NCBI GenBank assembly: GCA_902795985.1
Contig: CADBNG010000028.1
Coordinates: 1-13,142, forward strand
DNA length: 13,142 bases
Reading direction: 5' to 3'
Source of the DNA: an uncultured Lachnospiraceae bacterium
Lineage (GTDB): Bacteria > Bacillota_A > Clostridia > Lachnospirales > Lachnospiraceae
The stretch's first letter is position 1. Each line of letters begins with the position of its first letter. The translations under genes and the position numbers were made by a program. Under the pieces are notes generated by a model. The model did not search any database and was not told where the DNA came from. It worked only from the letters and a program-made list of their open reading frames with translations. Positions 1-8,291 of the stretch are shown piece by piece.

Positions 1-2387
1 GCCTGTTCCGGCGGAGCCTGGAAGACGCGTCCATCCATCAGATTTATCAGGCGGTCTGCGCCATCACCAAGGAAGCGGTGATCGACGACTGGATCGAAAC
101 ACAGCGCCGGATCAAGGAGAACGATTCGAAAATCGTTTACTATATGTCCATGGAGTTCCTGACCGGCCGTTACCTCGGCAACAACCTCCTGAGCCTTGGC
201 GCTTACGGGAAGATCGGAGAGGCGCTGGAAGAGCTGGGGATCAATATTTCCGATATTGAGAACGAGGAACGGGATCCCGCGCTCGGCAACGGGGGCCTCG
301 GACGGCTGGCGGCCTGCTTCCTGGATTCGCTGGCGACGCTGGGCTACCCGGCTTACGGCTGCGGCATCCGGTATCATTACGGCATGTTCCGCCAGAAGAT
401 CGAAAACGGCTGTCAGAAGGAAGTGCCCGACAACTGGCTGAAGGACGGCGGCTATCCCTTTGAGCTGAAACGGCCGGAATATGCCCGGGAGATCCGTTTC
501 GGCGGCAAGGTGGACATCGGCTGGGATGAAACGACCCAGCGGAATACGTTTGCCCAGAAGGATTATTCCTCCGTCATGGCGGTCCCTTATGACCTTCCGG
601 TTGTGGGATACCGCAATCATATAGTGGATACCCTCCGGATCTGGGACGCGGAAGCCATTAATGAATTTGTCCTGGACGATTTCGACAAGGGCAATTATCA
701 CAAGGCGGTGGAGCAGGAAAACCTGGCCCGGAACATCACGGATGTGCTTTATCCCAACGACAATCATATGGCCGGAAAGGAGCTGCGGTTAAAGCAGCAG
801 TATTTCTTCGTCTCCGCGACGATCCAGACCGCAGTGGAGCGGTACAAGAAGGATCATGACGACATTCACGGACTGCCGGAAAAGGCGGTCTTCCAGATGA
901 ACGATACCCATCCGACGATCACGGTCCCGGAGCTGATGCGCGTCCTTCTGGACGAGGAAGGCCTGGAATGGGATGAGGCCTGGGAAATCACGACAAAATG
1001 CTGCGCCTACACAAATCACACCATTATGTCCGAAGCCCTGGAAAAATGGCCGGTGGAGCTGTTCTCCCGGCTGCTGCCGAGGGTTTACATGATCGTGGCG
1101 GAAATCGACCGCCGTTTCGTCGGCGAGATCCGCAGCCGCTTCCCGAACCGGGAAGATAAGGTGGCGTCCATGGCGATTTTATACAGCGGACAGGTCCGCA
1201 TGGCCAATATGGCCATCGTCGGGGGCTTTTCCGTCAACGGAGTGGCGCGGCTGCATACACAGATTTTAAAAGACCGGGAACTGGCCGATTTTTACCAGAT
1301 GATGCCGCAGAAGTTCAGCAATAAGACCAACGGGGTTACCCAGCGCCGCTTCCTGCTGCACGGAAATCCGCTGCTTTCGGAATGGATTACCGATCAGATC
1401 GGCAGCGGGTGGATTACCGATCTTTCCGAGCTGAAAAAACTGATGCCCCTTTGCGGGGACCCGGAGCAGCAGAAACGCTTCATGCAGATCAAGCGCGCCA
1501 ACAAGGAACGGCTGGCGGAGTATATCCTGAAGCACAACGGCATCGCCGTGAATCCGGACTCCGTTTTTGACGTCCAGGTCAAGCGCCTGCATGAATATAA
1601 GCGCCAGCTGCTGAATGTGCTGGGAATCATTGCCCTTTACCGGAAACTGAAGAACGAGCCGTGGGAAGATATTGTTCCCTCCACCTTTATCTTCGGCGCA
1701 AAGGCCAGCGCGGGCTATGAACGGGCCAAAAGCATTATCCGCCTGATTAACGGCGTGGCGGACGTGGTCAACAACGACGATGCCATCGGCGGGAAGCTGA
1801 AAGTGGTTTTCATTGAGGATTACCGCGTCAGCAACGCGGAGATCATCTTTGCCGCGGCGGATATCTCGGAGCAGATTTCCACGGCCAGCCGGGAAGCCAG
1901 CGGTACCGGAAACATGAAATTCATGATGAACGGCGCCCTGACCCTCGGAACCCTGGACGGCGCGAATGTGGAGATCGTCGAAGAGGTCGGCCCGGAACAT
2001 GCGGAAATCTTCGGCCTCCGCGCGGAAGAGGTCATGGCTTATGAGAAAAACCGGAATTACAATCCCTGGAGTTTCCTGGAATCCGACGAGGAACTGAAAA
2101 GCGTCCTGACCACGCTGATCGACGGAACGTTTTCCAATGGAGATCCGGATACCTTCCGCGGAATCTACGATTCGCTCCTTTTCGGAGGCGATCCCGACAC
2201 CTATTTTATCCTGGCGGATTTCCGCTCCTTCATGGATGCGAGAGCCCGTCTGCACGAAAAATACCGGGATGCTTCCGCCTGGGCCGAATCCGCGATGATG
2301 AACGTGGCCTGTTCCGGAAAGTTCAGCGCGGACCGTACGATCCAGGAGTATGTGGACGAGATCTGGAAGCTGGAAAAATTGACATAA
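1..2387 (+). CDS. glgP: Glycogen/starch phosphorylase, 5'-truncated by the window edge
   Basis: This cytoplasmic PLP enzyme releases glucose-1-phosphate from the ends of alpha-1,4-glucans using phosphate. The reading frame is open from base 3 (first visible residues LFRRSLEDASIHQIYQAV), giving 794 residues; family members are about 800-820, so only roughly 20 N-terminal residues are missing. A GTG at 78 falls inside conserved sequence and is not the real start. Diagnostic blocks are visible in order: GNGGLGRLAACFLDS, QMNDTHPT, KFSNKTNGVTQRR, VKRLHEYKRQLLN, and the PLP signature EASGTGNMKFMMNGA. The Schiff-base lysine of that signature is encoded at 1917-1919. No truncation or frameshift is seen downstream, and the gene ends with TAA. 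The next gene begins 99 bases later. The product, glucose-1-phosphate, could feed nucleotide-sugar supply for the glycosyltransferases downstream, but that link is only inferred. Confidence 0.97.
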   Translation, partial: LFRRSLEDASIHQIYQAVCAITKEAVIDDWIETQRRIKENDSKIVYYMSMEFLTGRYLGNNLLSLGAYGKIGEALEELGINISDIENEERDPALGNGGLGRLAACFLDSLATLGYPAYGCGIRYHYGMFRQKIENGCQKEVPDNWLKDGGYPFELKRPEYAREIRFGGKVDIGWDETTQRNTFAQKDYSSVMAVPYDLPVVGYRNHIVDTLRIWDAEAINEFVLDDFDKGNYHKAVEQENLARNITDVLYPNDNHMAGKELRLKQQYFFVSATIQTAVERYKKDHDDIHGLPEKAVFQMNDTHPTITVPELMRVLLDEEGLEWDEAWEITTKCCAYTNHTIMSEALEKWPVELFSRLLPRVYMIVAEIDRRFVGEIRSRFPNREDKVASMAILYSGQVRMANMAIVGGFSVNGVARLHTQILKDRELADFYQMMPQKFSNKTNGVTQRRFLLHGNPLLSEWITDQIGSGWITDLSELKKLMPLCGDPEQQKRFMQIKRANKERLAEYILKHNGIAVNPDSVFDVQVKRLHEYKRQLLNVLGIIALYRKLKNEPWEDIVPSTFIFGAKASAGYERAKSIIRLINGVADVVNNDDAIGGKLKVVFIEDYRVSNAEIIFAAADISEQISTASREASGTGNMKFMMNGALTLGTLDGANVEIVEEVGPEHAEIFGLRAEEVMAYEKNRNYNPWSFLESDEELKSVLTTLIDGTFSNGDPDTFRGIYDSLLFGGDPDTYFILADFRSFMDARARLHEKYRDASAWAESAMMNVACSGKFSADRTIQEYVDEIWKLEKLT

Positions 2388-2416
2388 AAAGATCCTTGGA
2401 TTATTGTTTAAGGAAG

Positions 2417-2434
2417 GGAGGGCGGCTGCCCTCC
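2417..2434. repeat. Short perfect hairpin after glgP
   Basis: Seven bases (GGAGGGC, 2417-2423) are followed by a GGCT loop and the exact complement GCCCTCC (2428-2434). It sits 29 bases after the glgP stop and 52 bases before the next start. No T-run follows, so it is not a classical intrinsic terminator. It may be a weak pause or 3'-end stabilising structure, or chance in purine-rich spacer DNA. Confidence 0.4.
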
Positions 2435-2474
2435 GCCATCAAGCAGAAGAACCATCGGATAAACCGGATTTTTA

Positions 2475-2489
2475 TGAGGTGAAGCATTG
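2475..2489 (+). promoter_or_regulatory. Ribosome binding site fixing a TTG start
   Basis: GAGGTG at 2475-2480 lies six bases before TTG at 2487-2489. No ATG or GTG in this frame lies close by, and the protein's helical repeats begin immediately after the TTG. The TTG is therefore the best start for the downstream gene. The rare start codon suggests modest translation. Confidence 0.7.
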
Positions 2490-4772
2490 GACAGAGCGGA
2501 ATATCAGGACATTCTGGACCAGATCCAGAGCTGTGTCGCAAAAAAAGATTATCAGAGAGCCTATCCACTGGCCAAAAAAGTCGACTGGCGGCGGGTCAAG
2601 AGCCTGCGTACGCTGAACATGATCTCGGACGTCTACGAGGCGAACCGGGATTATGAGGACTGCAAAAAAGTCCTGCTCATTGCGAAAAGCCGGGCCAGCG
2701 TCGGCAAGGGCATCCTTTACCGTCTGACGGAAACCTGCCTCAAACTGGGTCAGACTGCCGAAGCGAAGGAGTATTACCGTCAGTATGAGACGGTTGCCGG
2801 AAACGACAGCGGACGTTTCCTGCTGCAGTACGAAATCGGCAAGGCGGAGAATATCCCTCTGGACGACCAGATCGCCCTTCTTGAAAAATACAAGGAGTAC
2901 GAGTATACCGAAAAATGGTCCTATGAGCTGGCCGTGCTGTACAGCAAGGCGGGCAATAAGGAAAAATGCGTGGAAGTCTGCGACGATATGATCCTCTGGT
3001 TTTCCGAAGGAAAATATGTCCTGAAGGCCATGGAGCTCAAGCAGCGCTACACACCGCTGACTCCTTCCCAGCAGGAATATTTCAATAAGGAACAGAGGGA
3101 TTCCGACCCGCGCCTTTATACCGGTGACATCGATTTTGCCGCCGGCATCCTGGCAAAGGGAGCGCCGTCCGCGGCGCCGGTGGCCAATACCGCAACGATT
3201 GAAGTGCCCCCGGAATACCGTGAGAGCGAGCCGGCCGGCGTGATGGAACGCATGGAAGCCGCCGGGGCGAAGCTGACGAAGGAAGTCCGCTATGATAAAA
3301 CCGATGTGATCGGCCTCCGGGACGATGAAATCGACCAGCTTTCCATTACCTCCCCGATGTTCATGGGAGGAACGCCGGACCTGAAAAGCGAACTGGCGGA
3401 AAGCGTGGAGAAACTGAACGCGGACGCGAAGGAGAAAGAGGCGGAGCAGGAAGCCGCAGCAGAACCGGCGCCCGAACCCGGACCCACCCTTCCCATTGAA
3501 GAGGCGGCAACGAAGGAGATCCGCCTGGACGGCGAAGAAGACCTTCCGGTTATCGAGGATCCCGCAGAGGTGATCGAAAAAGCTGAAGCCGAAGCGGAAG
3601 AGAAGAAAGCGCCGGAAACTCTGCCGCCTGAGGCAGAAAAACCCGCCGAAGAGATTGTCGAAGCGGCGGAAAAAGAACCGGCTGCCGGGATCCCGGAAGC
3701 GGCCGAAAAAGAAACCGTTGTTCCGGAAGCAGAGAAGGCAGACACCGCGGAACCTGCCGTGAAAGCAGCCGGAGAAGCCGCCGCTGTTGCCGCCGCCTTT
3801 ACGGCCGCAGCCGCTGCTGAGGACGGACTTCCGAAGAAGGATCTTCCGGATCCGACCTTCCCGGCCGACTGGGAAATTCCCGATCCGGAGGAAACGGAAG
3901 AAGAGAAGAAGAGCCATACGATCCCCCTTGGAAAAGTCGGGCAGAATACCATTCCGATTTCCGTGGAGGAAATCCTGCGCAACGAAACGCCGGAAGAGCG
4001 CCGGATCCGGATCCTGGCCAATGCCGCTCCCACCCGCATGAGCGATGAACAGCGTCAGGTCTTTACGTATTTTTCAAGAATCCCGGGCATGGATTCCCAG
4101 ATTCTGGAAGCGGTGACCAACGTTTACATGTATGCCGGTGAGCATACCTCCGCAAGAGGCAATATCGCGGTAATGGGCGCTTCCGGCATGGGCAAGACCC
4201 GGCTGACCTACGGCCTGATCGTAATGATGTGCAAGGATATGCAGCTGGAGGCGGCCAAAATCGCGCGGCTTACCGGGGAACGGATGAACGAGCTGGATCC
4301 GGCCGCGCTGGTTGCCGAAATGTCCGGCGGTTTCCTGGCCATTGAGCATGCCGGCGATATGCACGCGGAAACGGTAGCCAAGCTGAACAGCGCCATGGAA
4401 TTCCGGACGGACTGCATGATCGTGATCCTGGAAGATGAAAAGAACGCGATCCGCGCCCTGTTCCGCAAATACCCTGCTTTTGCGGAGAAATTTACCGGAC
4501 GAATCTCCATTCCGGCCTTTACGAACGACGAACTGGTCACTTTTGCCCGGACCTATTGCGCCGAAAACAACTGCGAACTGGATGAAATGGGAATTCTGGC
4601 CCTCTACACTCTGATCAGCAACAATCAGACGGAAGAGCAGCCGGTCAGCATTATGACCGTCAAGGAGATGGTGGACAGCGCGATTTCCCATGCCCGCCGG
4701 ACCGGCCGGAAGGGTCGCAAGGGCTCGCGGAACAAAAAGATGGTGCTTTACGAAAAGGATTTCATAGTCTGA
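2487..4772 (+). CDS. TPR-like protein with acidic linker and CbxX/CfxQ-like P-loop domain
   Basis: Function is unknown. Three parts are visible in 761 residues. Residues 1-195 are helical TPR-like repeats (for example ILYRLTETCLKLGQTAEAKEYY and WSYELAVLYSKAGNKEKCVEV). Residues about 200-476 are a low-complexity Glu/Ala/Pro-rich linker with EAAEKE repeated 12 residues apart and an Ala-rich run at 429-447. Residues about 505-761 resemble the CbxX/CfxQ (SpoVK-like) AAA domain. Walker A is intact (GASGMGKT, 564-571). The Walker B strand reads FLAIEHAG, with E620-H621 where the family has Asp-Glu. The usual Arg-finger segment reads FAEKF. It probably binds nucleotide but may hydrolyse poorly. The C-terminus is basic (RRTGRKGRKGSRNKK). 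No signal peptide or clear membrane span is seen, so it is likely cytoplasmic. From memory, similar TPR plus ATPase proteins occur in Lachnospiraceae without an assigned role. Confidence 0.85.
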   Translation: MDRAEYQDILDQIQSCVAKKDYQRAYPLAKKVDWRRVKSLRTLNMISDVYEANRDYEDCKKVLLIAKSRASVGKGILYRLTETCLKLGQTAEAKEYYRQYETVAGNDSGRFLLQYEIGKAENIPLDDQIALLEKYKEYEYTEKWSYELAVLYSKAGNKEKCVEVCDDMILWFSEGKYVLKAMELKQRYTPLTPSQQEYFNKEQRDSDPRLYTGDIDFAAGILAKGAPSAAPVANTATIEVPPEYRESEPAGVMERMEAAGAKLTKEVRYDKTDVIGLRDDEIDQLSITSPMFMGGTPDLKSELAESVEKLNADAKEKEAEQEAAAEPAPEPGPTLPIEEAATKEIRLDGEEDLPVIEDPAEVIEKAEAEAEEKKAPETLPPEAEKPAEEIVEAAEKEPAAGIPEAAEKETVVPEAEKADTAEPAVKAAGEAAAVAAAFTAAAAAEDGLPKKDLPDPTFPADWEIPDPEETEEEKKSHTIPLGKVGQNTIPISVEEILRNETPEERRIRILANAAPTRMSDEQRQVFTYFSRIPGMDSQILEAVTNVYMYAGEHTSARGNIAVMGASGMGKTRLTYGLIVMMCKDMQLEAAKIARLTGERMNELDPAALVAEMSGGFLAIEHAGDMHAETVAKLNSAMEFRTDCMIVILEDEKNAIRALFRKYPAFAEKFTGRISIPAFTNDELVTFARTYCAENNCELDEMGILALYTLISNNQTEEQPVSIMTVKEMVDSAISHARRTGRKGRKGSRNKKMVLYEKDFIV

Positions 4773-4786
4773 AAGGCGGACTGAAC

Positions 4787-4851
4787 AATCAGGATACCTG
4801 CCGCCGCGCCGGCGCCCGGAAACGGAGCCGGAGCGGGCAGCTGTCCTGATT
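4787..4851. repeat. Long imperfect inverted repeat (candidate hairpin) before the spermidine-synthase-like gene
   Basis: AATCAGGA (4787-4794) pairs with TCCTGATT (4844-4851). CTGCC (4798-4802) pairs with GGCAG (4836-4840). An inner GC-rich arm (4805-4816) pairs with 4824-4835 except for two G/A mismatches, and G4818-C4823 would close a GAAA tetraloop. Most of the spacer between the stop at 4772 and the ATG at 4858 is thus one hairpin. The tail TGTCTT is only modestly T-rich, so termination is possible but unproven. The structure fills the place where a ribosome binding site should be, so translational control is another option. Confidence 0.6.
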
Positions 4852-4857
4852 TGTCTT

Positions 4858-6489
4858 ATGGAACAATCATTGGAAAAGAAGATATTAAGCAATAAACTTT
4901 ATTTATATTTCACCGAATTCTTCTCGGGGATGGCAGTCATGGCGGTGGAACTGGGAGCCAGCCGGTTGCTGGCTCCTTTTTTCAGTTCATCCCAGATTGT
5001 CTGGACCATCATTATAGGGACGATCATGATCGCGATGGCTCTGGGCAATATTTACGGAGGCCGCAGCGCGGACAGGGACCCGAATCCCGACCGGCTGTAT
5101 CGGCGGATGCTCATCGCGGCGGTCTGGATCGCGGCGATCCCGGTTCTGGGGAAGTACATCATCCTCGGAATCTCCGCCGTCGTCATTTTTTCCGTCAACA
5201 CGAATTTCCTGATCTGGGCAGCTTTCGCAGCCTGCATGATCCTGTTCGTATTCCCGCTGTTCCTTCTGGGGACGGTCACGCCTTCGCTGGCGCGCTATAC
5301 CGTGCAGAGCGTGGATGAAAGCGGAAAAGTGGTCGGCACGCTGGGCGCGTTCAATACCATCGGCAGCATCATCGGTACGTTCCTGCCTACCTTTGTGACA
5401 ATTCCCGCGGTGGGAACCGCCGTTTCCTTCCTGCTGTTTTCCGGCGTTCTTCTGGTCCTGGCCCTGATCTATTTCTTCAGCTGCCGGACCGGTTATAAAA
5501 AATGCGTCGTCAGCATCATCCTGTTCGCGGTCTGCTGTATCTTCGGCGGCGGTCGGCTGGCGTTCTGGGAAAGCAACGTGGTTTACGAAGGCGAGTCCGT
5601 TTACAATTACCTTCAGGTCAAGGACACGGATGCGGACGTAACCCTTTCCACCAACGTCATGTTCGGGGTCCAGTCCATCCTGGTCAAGGATGATTCCCGC
5701 CTGACCGGGATGTATTACGATTATGCCATGGCCGCGCCGTTCATGAGCGGTGTCTATGAAAAGGACCGGCTGGACGTGCTGGTGCTTGGCATGGGCAGCG
5801 GGACCTACGCGACCCAGTGCCAGCGCTTTTTTGACAACACCCGGTTCAAAGGGGTGGAAATTGACGATAAGATCACGGACCTGGCCTTTGAGTATTTCGA
5901 ACTTCCGAGGGAAACGGATGTCGTCACCTACGACGGACGCGCTTACTTAAACGCCGCGGAAGAGACCTATGACGTGATCATGGTCGACGCGTACCAGGAC
6001 ATTACAATTCCGTTTCAGATGTCTTCCGTGGAATTCTTTTCCCTGGTGCGCTCCCATCTGAAGGAAGACGGCGTCATGGTCATTAATATGAATATGAAGG
6101 GCACCGGCGAGGGGAGCATCAACGAATACCTGTCCGATACGGTTTCCTCCGTCTTTCCCTATGTCTATACTGTGGATGTTTCCGGCAATACCAACCGGGA
6201 ACTGTTCGCCGCAGCCGATCCGAACGCGCTGAACCGCGGACTTGTGAACATGGACCTTCTGGAAAACCGCGTGGAAAGCGGACGGGACCGGACGCTTCTG
6301 GAGTGGATGCGGTTTATCTACGGCCAGATCGAAGAATACCATCCGGGCACCCGGATCCTGACGGATGACAAGGCCCCGGTGGAGCTGCTCGGCATGAGCG
6401 TGATCGACGGGCTCATCGGAGAAGAAGTGACCTATTACCGGGATATTTACGACCGGGAAGGACTTTCCGGCCTTCTTGCCGTTTTTTAA
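4858..6489 (+). CDS. Membrane-fused spermidine-synthase-like protein (fused MFS/spermidine synthase type)
   Basis: Residues 1 to about 235 form a membrane domain with roughly seven or eight hydrophobic spans (about 20-39, 45-66, 84-113, 118-138, 160-180, 187-208, 214-231). Residues from about 238 form a class-I SAM/dcSAM-binding fold of the spermidine synthase type. Visible motifs are the glycine loop LGMGSG (G311, G313, G315), the acidic VEID (E334), DGRAYL, and VDAYQD (D377, D381). Authentic aminopropyltransferases usually carry a D-S/T-x-D polyamine site; here it reads DAYQD followed by IPFQM, so the substrate may not be putrescine. No other polyamine gene is nearby. The ATG lies just before the first span, as in the family, but lacks a recognisable Shine-Dalgarno sequence and follows a long hairpin by six bases. 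The domain call is firm; the reaction is unknown. Confidence 0.85.
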   Translation: MEQSLEKKILSNKLYLYFTEFFSGMAVMAVELGASRLLAPFFSSSQIVWTIIIGTIMIAMALGNIYGGRSADRDPNPDRLYRRMLIAAVWIAAIPVLGKYIILGISAVVIFSVNTNFLIWAAFAACMILFVFPLFLLGTVTPSLARYTVQSVDESGKVVGTLGAFNTIGSIIGTFLPTFVTIPAVGTAVSFLLFSGVLLVLALIYFFSCRTGYKKCVVSIILFAVCCIFGGGRLAFWESNVVYEGESVYNYLQVKDTDADVTLSTNVMFGVQSILVKDDSRLTGMYYDYAMAAPFMSGVYEKDRLDVLVLGMGSGTYATQCQRFFDNTRFKGVEIDDKITDLAFEYFELPRETDVVTYDGRAYLNAAEETYDVIMVDAYQDITIPFQMSSVEFFSLVRSHLKEDGVMVINMNMKGTGEGSINEYLSDTVSSVFPYVYTVDVSGNTNRELFAAADPNALNRGLVNMDLLENRVESGRDRTLLEWMRFIYGQIEEYHPGTRILTDDKAPVELLGMSVIDGLIGEEVTYYRDIYDREGLSGLLAVF

Positions 6490-6561
6490 CGGATCTTATT
6501 CCATACAGACCGCTACAGACTTGAGCAGAAAGGACCTTTCCGGGCACTGGGAGAATCAGGC

Positions 6562-8193
6562 ATGAGAGAAACCGGGCAGTTTTTCAGAAAAAACGCGTCA
6601 CGTTTCCTTTTGGCTGCCCTGATTGTTCTGCCGGTTCTTTTTGCGTTTCTTCTGTCTTTGACAAAACAGAGCTGTCATATCGACGAGCTGTATTCCCTGG
6701 ACACAGCGCATTCCTACATCCAGCATGATCGATACTACCTGAATAATAACGAAGCCTGGCAGACCGGAAGCTGGATGAACAACGGTCAGCTTAAAAGGCT
6801 TCTTTCCGTCGGAAAGGAAGACAGCCTTCTTAGTCTGCCTTTCGGGAAAGCGGCGAAGAAGCTGCTGACCGGGCGGAATTACTTCGGGATGCTGAATCTG
6901 GTGAATTCCGTTTTTTCACCGGGAAAAATGAGCATCTTTCCCGGAATCGGACTGAATCTTATCATCCTTCTCCTGATCCAGATCGTACTGTATCTCCTGT
7001 TCAGGAAAATGAAGCTCAGCCCGGAAATGACCGGTCTGGGCCTGCTGATGAACGGCTTCTGCGGAATGACGCTGAGCATGACGGTGTTCGTCCGTTTTTA
7101 TCTCTGGGTCGATCTCCTGGTCCTGCTGGTCCTTTATCTTTATCTTCAGATCCGGGAGGAACAGCATCCCATAAAATGGCTGGCTGCCATGCTGGCGGCC
7201 GACGTCCTTTTATACCTTGCGCTGAAGGATTCCGAGCTGGTCTTTATTTTCTGGATCACACTCGGACTCCTGTTTGCCGTTGAACTGCTTCTGGAACGCC
7301 GTATCGTGAAGCTTCTGTGCCATCTGGGCATTTCGGTGGGCGCCGGAGGATTTTATCTTCTGAGGAACACCTGGTATTTTGACGTACTGATGAATCCTTC
7401 CCGCTATTTGGATACGGGCGGAATGGAAGATGAGATCGCCCGGTCTTTCCTGAACATGTCGCCGTCGGCTTTCCTCCATAACCTGATCTCAGCCGGAGGA
7501 CGGCTGAACTGGTTCCTGTTCGGCTGTATACCGCTTACAGCGGTGTTCGCGGGACTGATTGTTTTTCTTTTCCTGTACCGCCGGAAGCAGAAGAAGCAGG
7601 GGCGGCTGGAAAAAGCAGATCCTATGCCGGACCGGTTCCTGTTCGGATGGACCCTGTTCGGTGTGACAGTACTTTATATACTGGGAATTGCCCAGACCGG
7701 CCTGTATGCCATGAGATACATGTCGATTCCGGCCGTGCTGTGCGTGATCCTTCTCTGGAGCCTTCTGGACCGTCTTCTTGCCGGGACAGCCATCCGGAAA
7801 AAGATGACGGTGCTTCTTTGCGCGGTTACCGTGTTTACCCTGATCTATACGGCTGCCGCGGGACATATCAGCAATCTCCGCCCGACAAACAGGGAACTGT
7901 ACCGGACACTGAAGGAATACCGGGATCGGGATTCGGTCGTTGTCAGTGAGGGTCAGAATTTCCCGGTTTATGAATGCGTTGCCTTCTGCGCCGAAGAGTC
8001 CAGGGTTTATGCCGTTTCGAAGGAGGCCCGGAATATTCCGGCAGAGGAATGTCCGGAGGAGCTTCTGGTCTGGAGCTGCCATTATGTGGATCCGGAGGAA
8101 TACCTTGGAGATCTGACGTCACAGGGCTATGTTCTGCGTGAACTGGGACAAACGGAGTATTCCCTTATCTGGCTGTGCTGTAAAAACCGGTGA
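6562..8193 (+). CDS. Polytopic membrane protein, putative GT-C glycosyltransferase (paralog 1)
   Basis: This 543-residue protein has about ten hydrophobic spans (including about 15-34, 129-147, 176-196, 226-244, 315-339, 358-377, 386-405, 414-433) and a C-terminal soluble tail of about 110 residues (435-543). After the first span comes HIDELYSLDTAHSY, with D41-E42 placed like the acidic pair of GT-C enzymes (PMT/ArnT type), which transfer sugars from polyprenyl-phosphate donors on the outer side of the membrane. Other marked blocks are MTLSMTVFVRFYLW (169-182) and LALKDSELVF (219-228). All are shared with the next gene, its close paralog. GGGAGA at 6549-6554, seven bases before ATG, supports the start. 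The acceptor and sugar are unknown. The family assignment rests on topology and the DE motif only; another integral membrane glycan enzyme is possible. Confidence 0.75.
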   Translation: MRETGQFFRKNASRFLLAALIVLPVLFAFLLSLTKQSCHIDELYSLDTAHSYIQHDRYYLNNNEAWQTGSWMNNGQLKRLLSVGKEDSLLSLPFGKAAKKLLTGRNYFGMLNLVNSVFSPGKMSIFPGIGLNLIILLLIQIVLYLLFRKMKLSPEMTGLGLLMNGFCGMTLSMTVFVRFYLWVDLLVLLVLYLYLQIREEQHPIKWLAAMLAADVLLYLALKDSELVFIFWITLGLLFAVELLLERRIVKLLCHLGISVGAGGFYLLRNTWYFDVLMNPSRYLDTGGMEDEIARSFLNMSPSAFLHNLISAGGRLNWFLFGCIPLTAVFAGLIVFLFLYRRKQKKQGRLEKADPMPDRFLFGWTLFGVTVLYILGIAQTGLYAMRYMSIPAVLCVILLWSLLDRLLAGTAIRKKMTVLLCAVTVFTLIYTAAAGHISNLRPTNRELYRTLKEYRDRDSVVVSEGQNFPVYECVAFCAEESRVYAVSKEARNIPAEECPEELLVWSCHYVDPEEYLGDLTSQGYVLRELGQTEYSLIWLCCKNR

Positions 8194-8252
8194 TTCAGGC
8201 AGACCGGGCGGCAGAGGATGTTGATCAGCAGAATCATAAGGCGGTTTCGTCC

Positions 8253-8281
8253 TTGCGGAACATATTTAAAAAAGATACAAT
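8253..8281 (+). promoter_or_regulatory. Candidate sigma-70-type promoter
   Basis: A -10 match TACAAT (8276-8281, five of six) lies 17 bases after TTGCGG (8253-8258, three of six to the -35 consensus). It sits in an AT-rich patch unlike the surrounding G+C-rich DNA and inside the longest intergenic gap here (139 bases). Transcription would begin near 8288 and cover the tightly packed genes downstream. The weak -35 leaves this as a prediction. Confidence 0.55.
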
Positions 8282-8291
8282 AAAATTTAAA
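8264..8291. repeat. Paired ATTTAAA sites flanking the candidate -10
   Basis: ATTTAAA occurs at 8264-8270 and again at 8285-8291, exactly 21 bases apart (about two helical turns), on either side of the -10 hexamer. Each contains the palindrome TTTAAA. A further GTGTC/GACAC inverted pair (8292-8296 and 8308-8312) follows. This layout could be an operator, but AT-rich promoter DNA readily yields such matches by chance. Confidence 0.3.

Noticed and set aside
1266..2255. Minus-strand open frame of 329 codons opposite glgP
   Set aside because: It lies wholly over conserved glycogen phosphorylase sequence and shows no recognisable motif, so it is a codon-bias shadow.
2473..2481. Two-codon frame ATG-AGG-TGA over the ribosome binding site of the TTG-start gene
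   Set aside because: It could in theory act as a coupling mini-frame, but such short matches are expected by chance.
2404..2616. Small + strand open frame bridging the glgP spacer
   Set aside because: It starts at TTG in spacer DNA, runs out of frame into the next gene, and encodes no recognisable sequence.
3771..3827. Ala-rich run in the TPR/P-loop protein as a membrane span
   Set aside because: It is too short and too Ala-dominated, and is flanked by acidic residues with no signal-like features.
2472..3917. Long minus-strand open frame (481 codons) opposite the TPR/P-loop gene
   Set aside because: Its translation is Phe/Arg/Gly-rich low complexity, the mirror of the acidic linker and of codon bias. 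The + strand frame has recognisable domains and a ribosome site.
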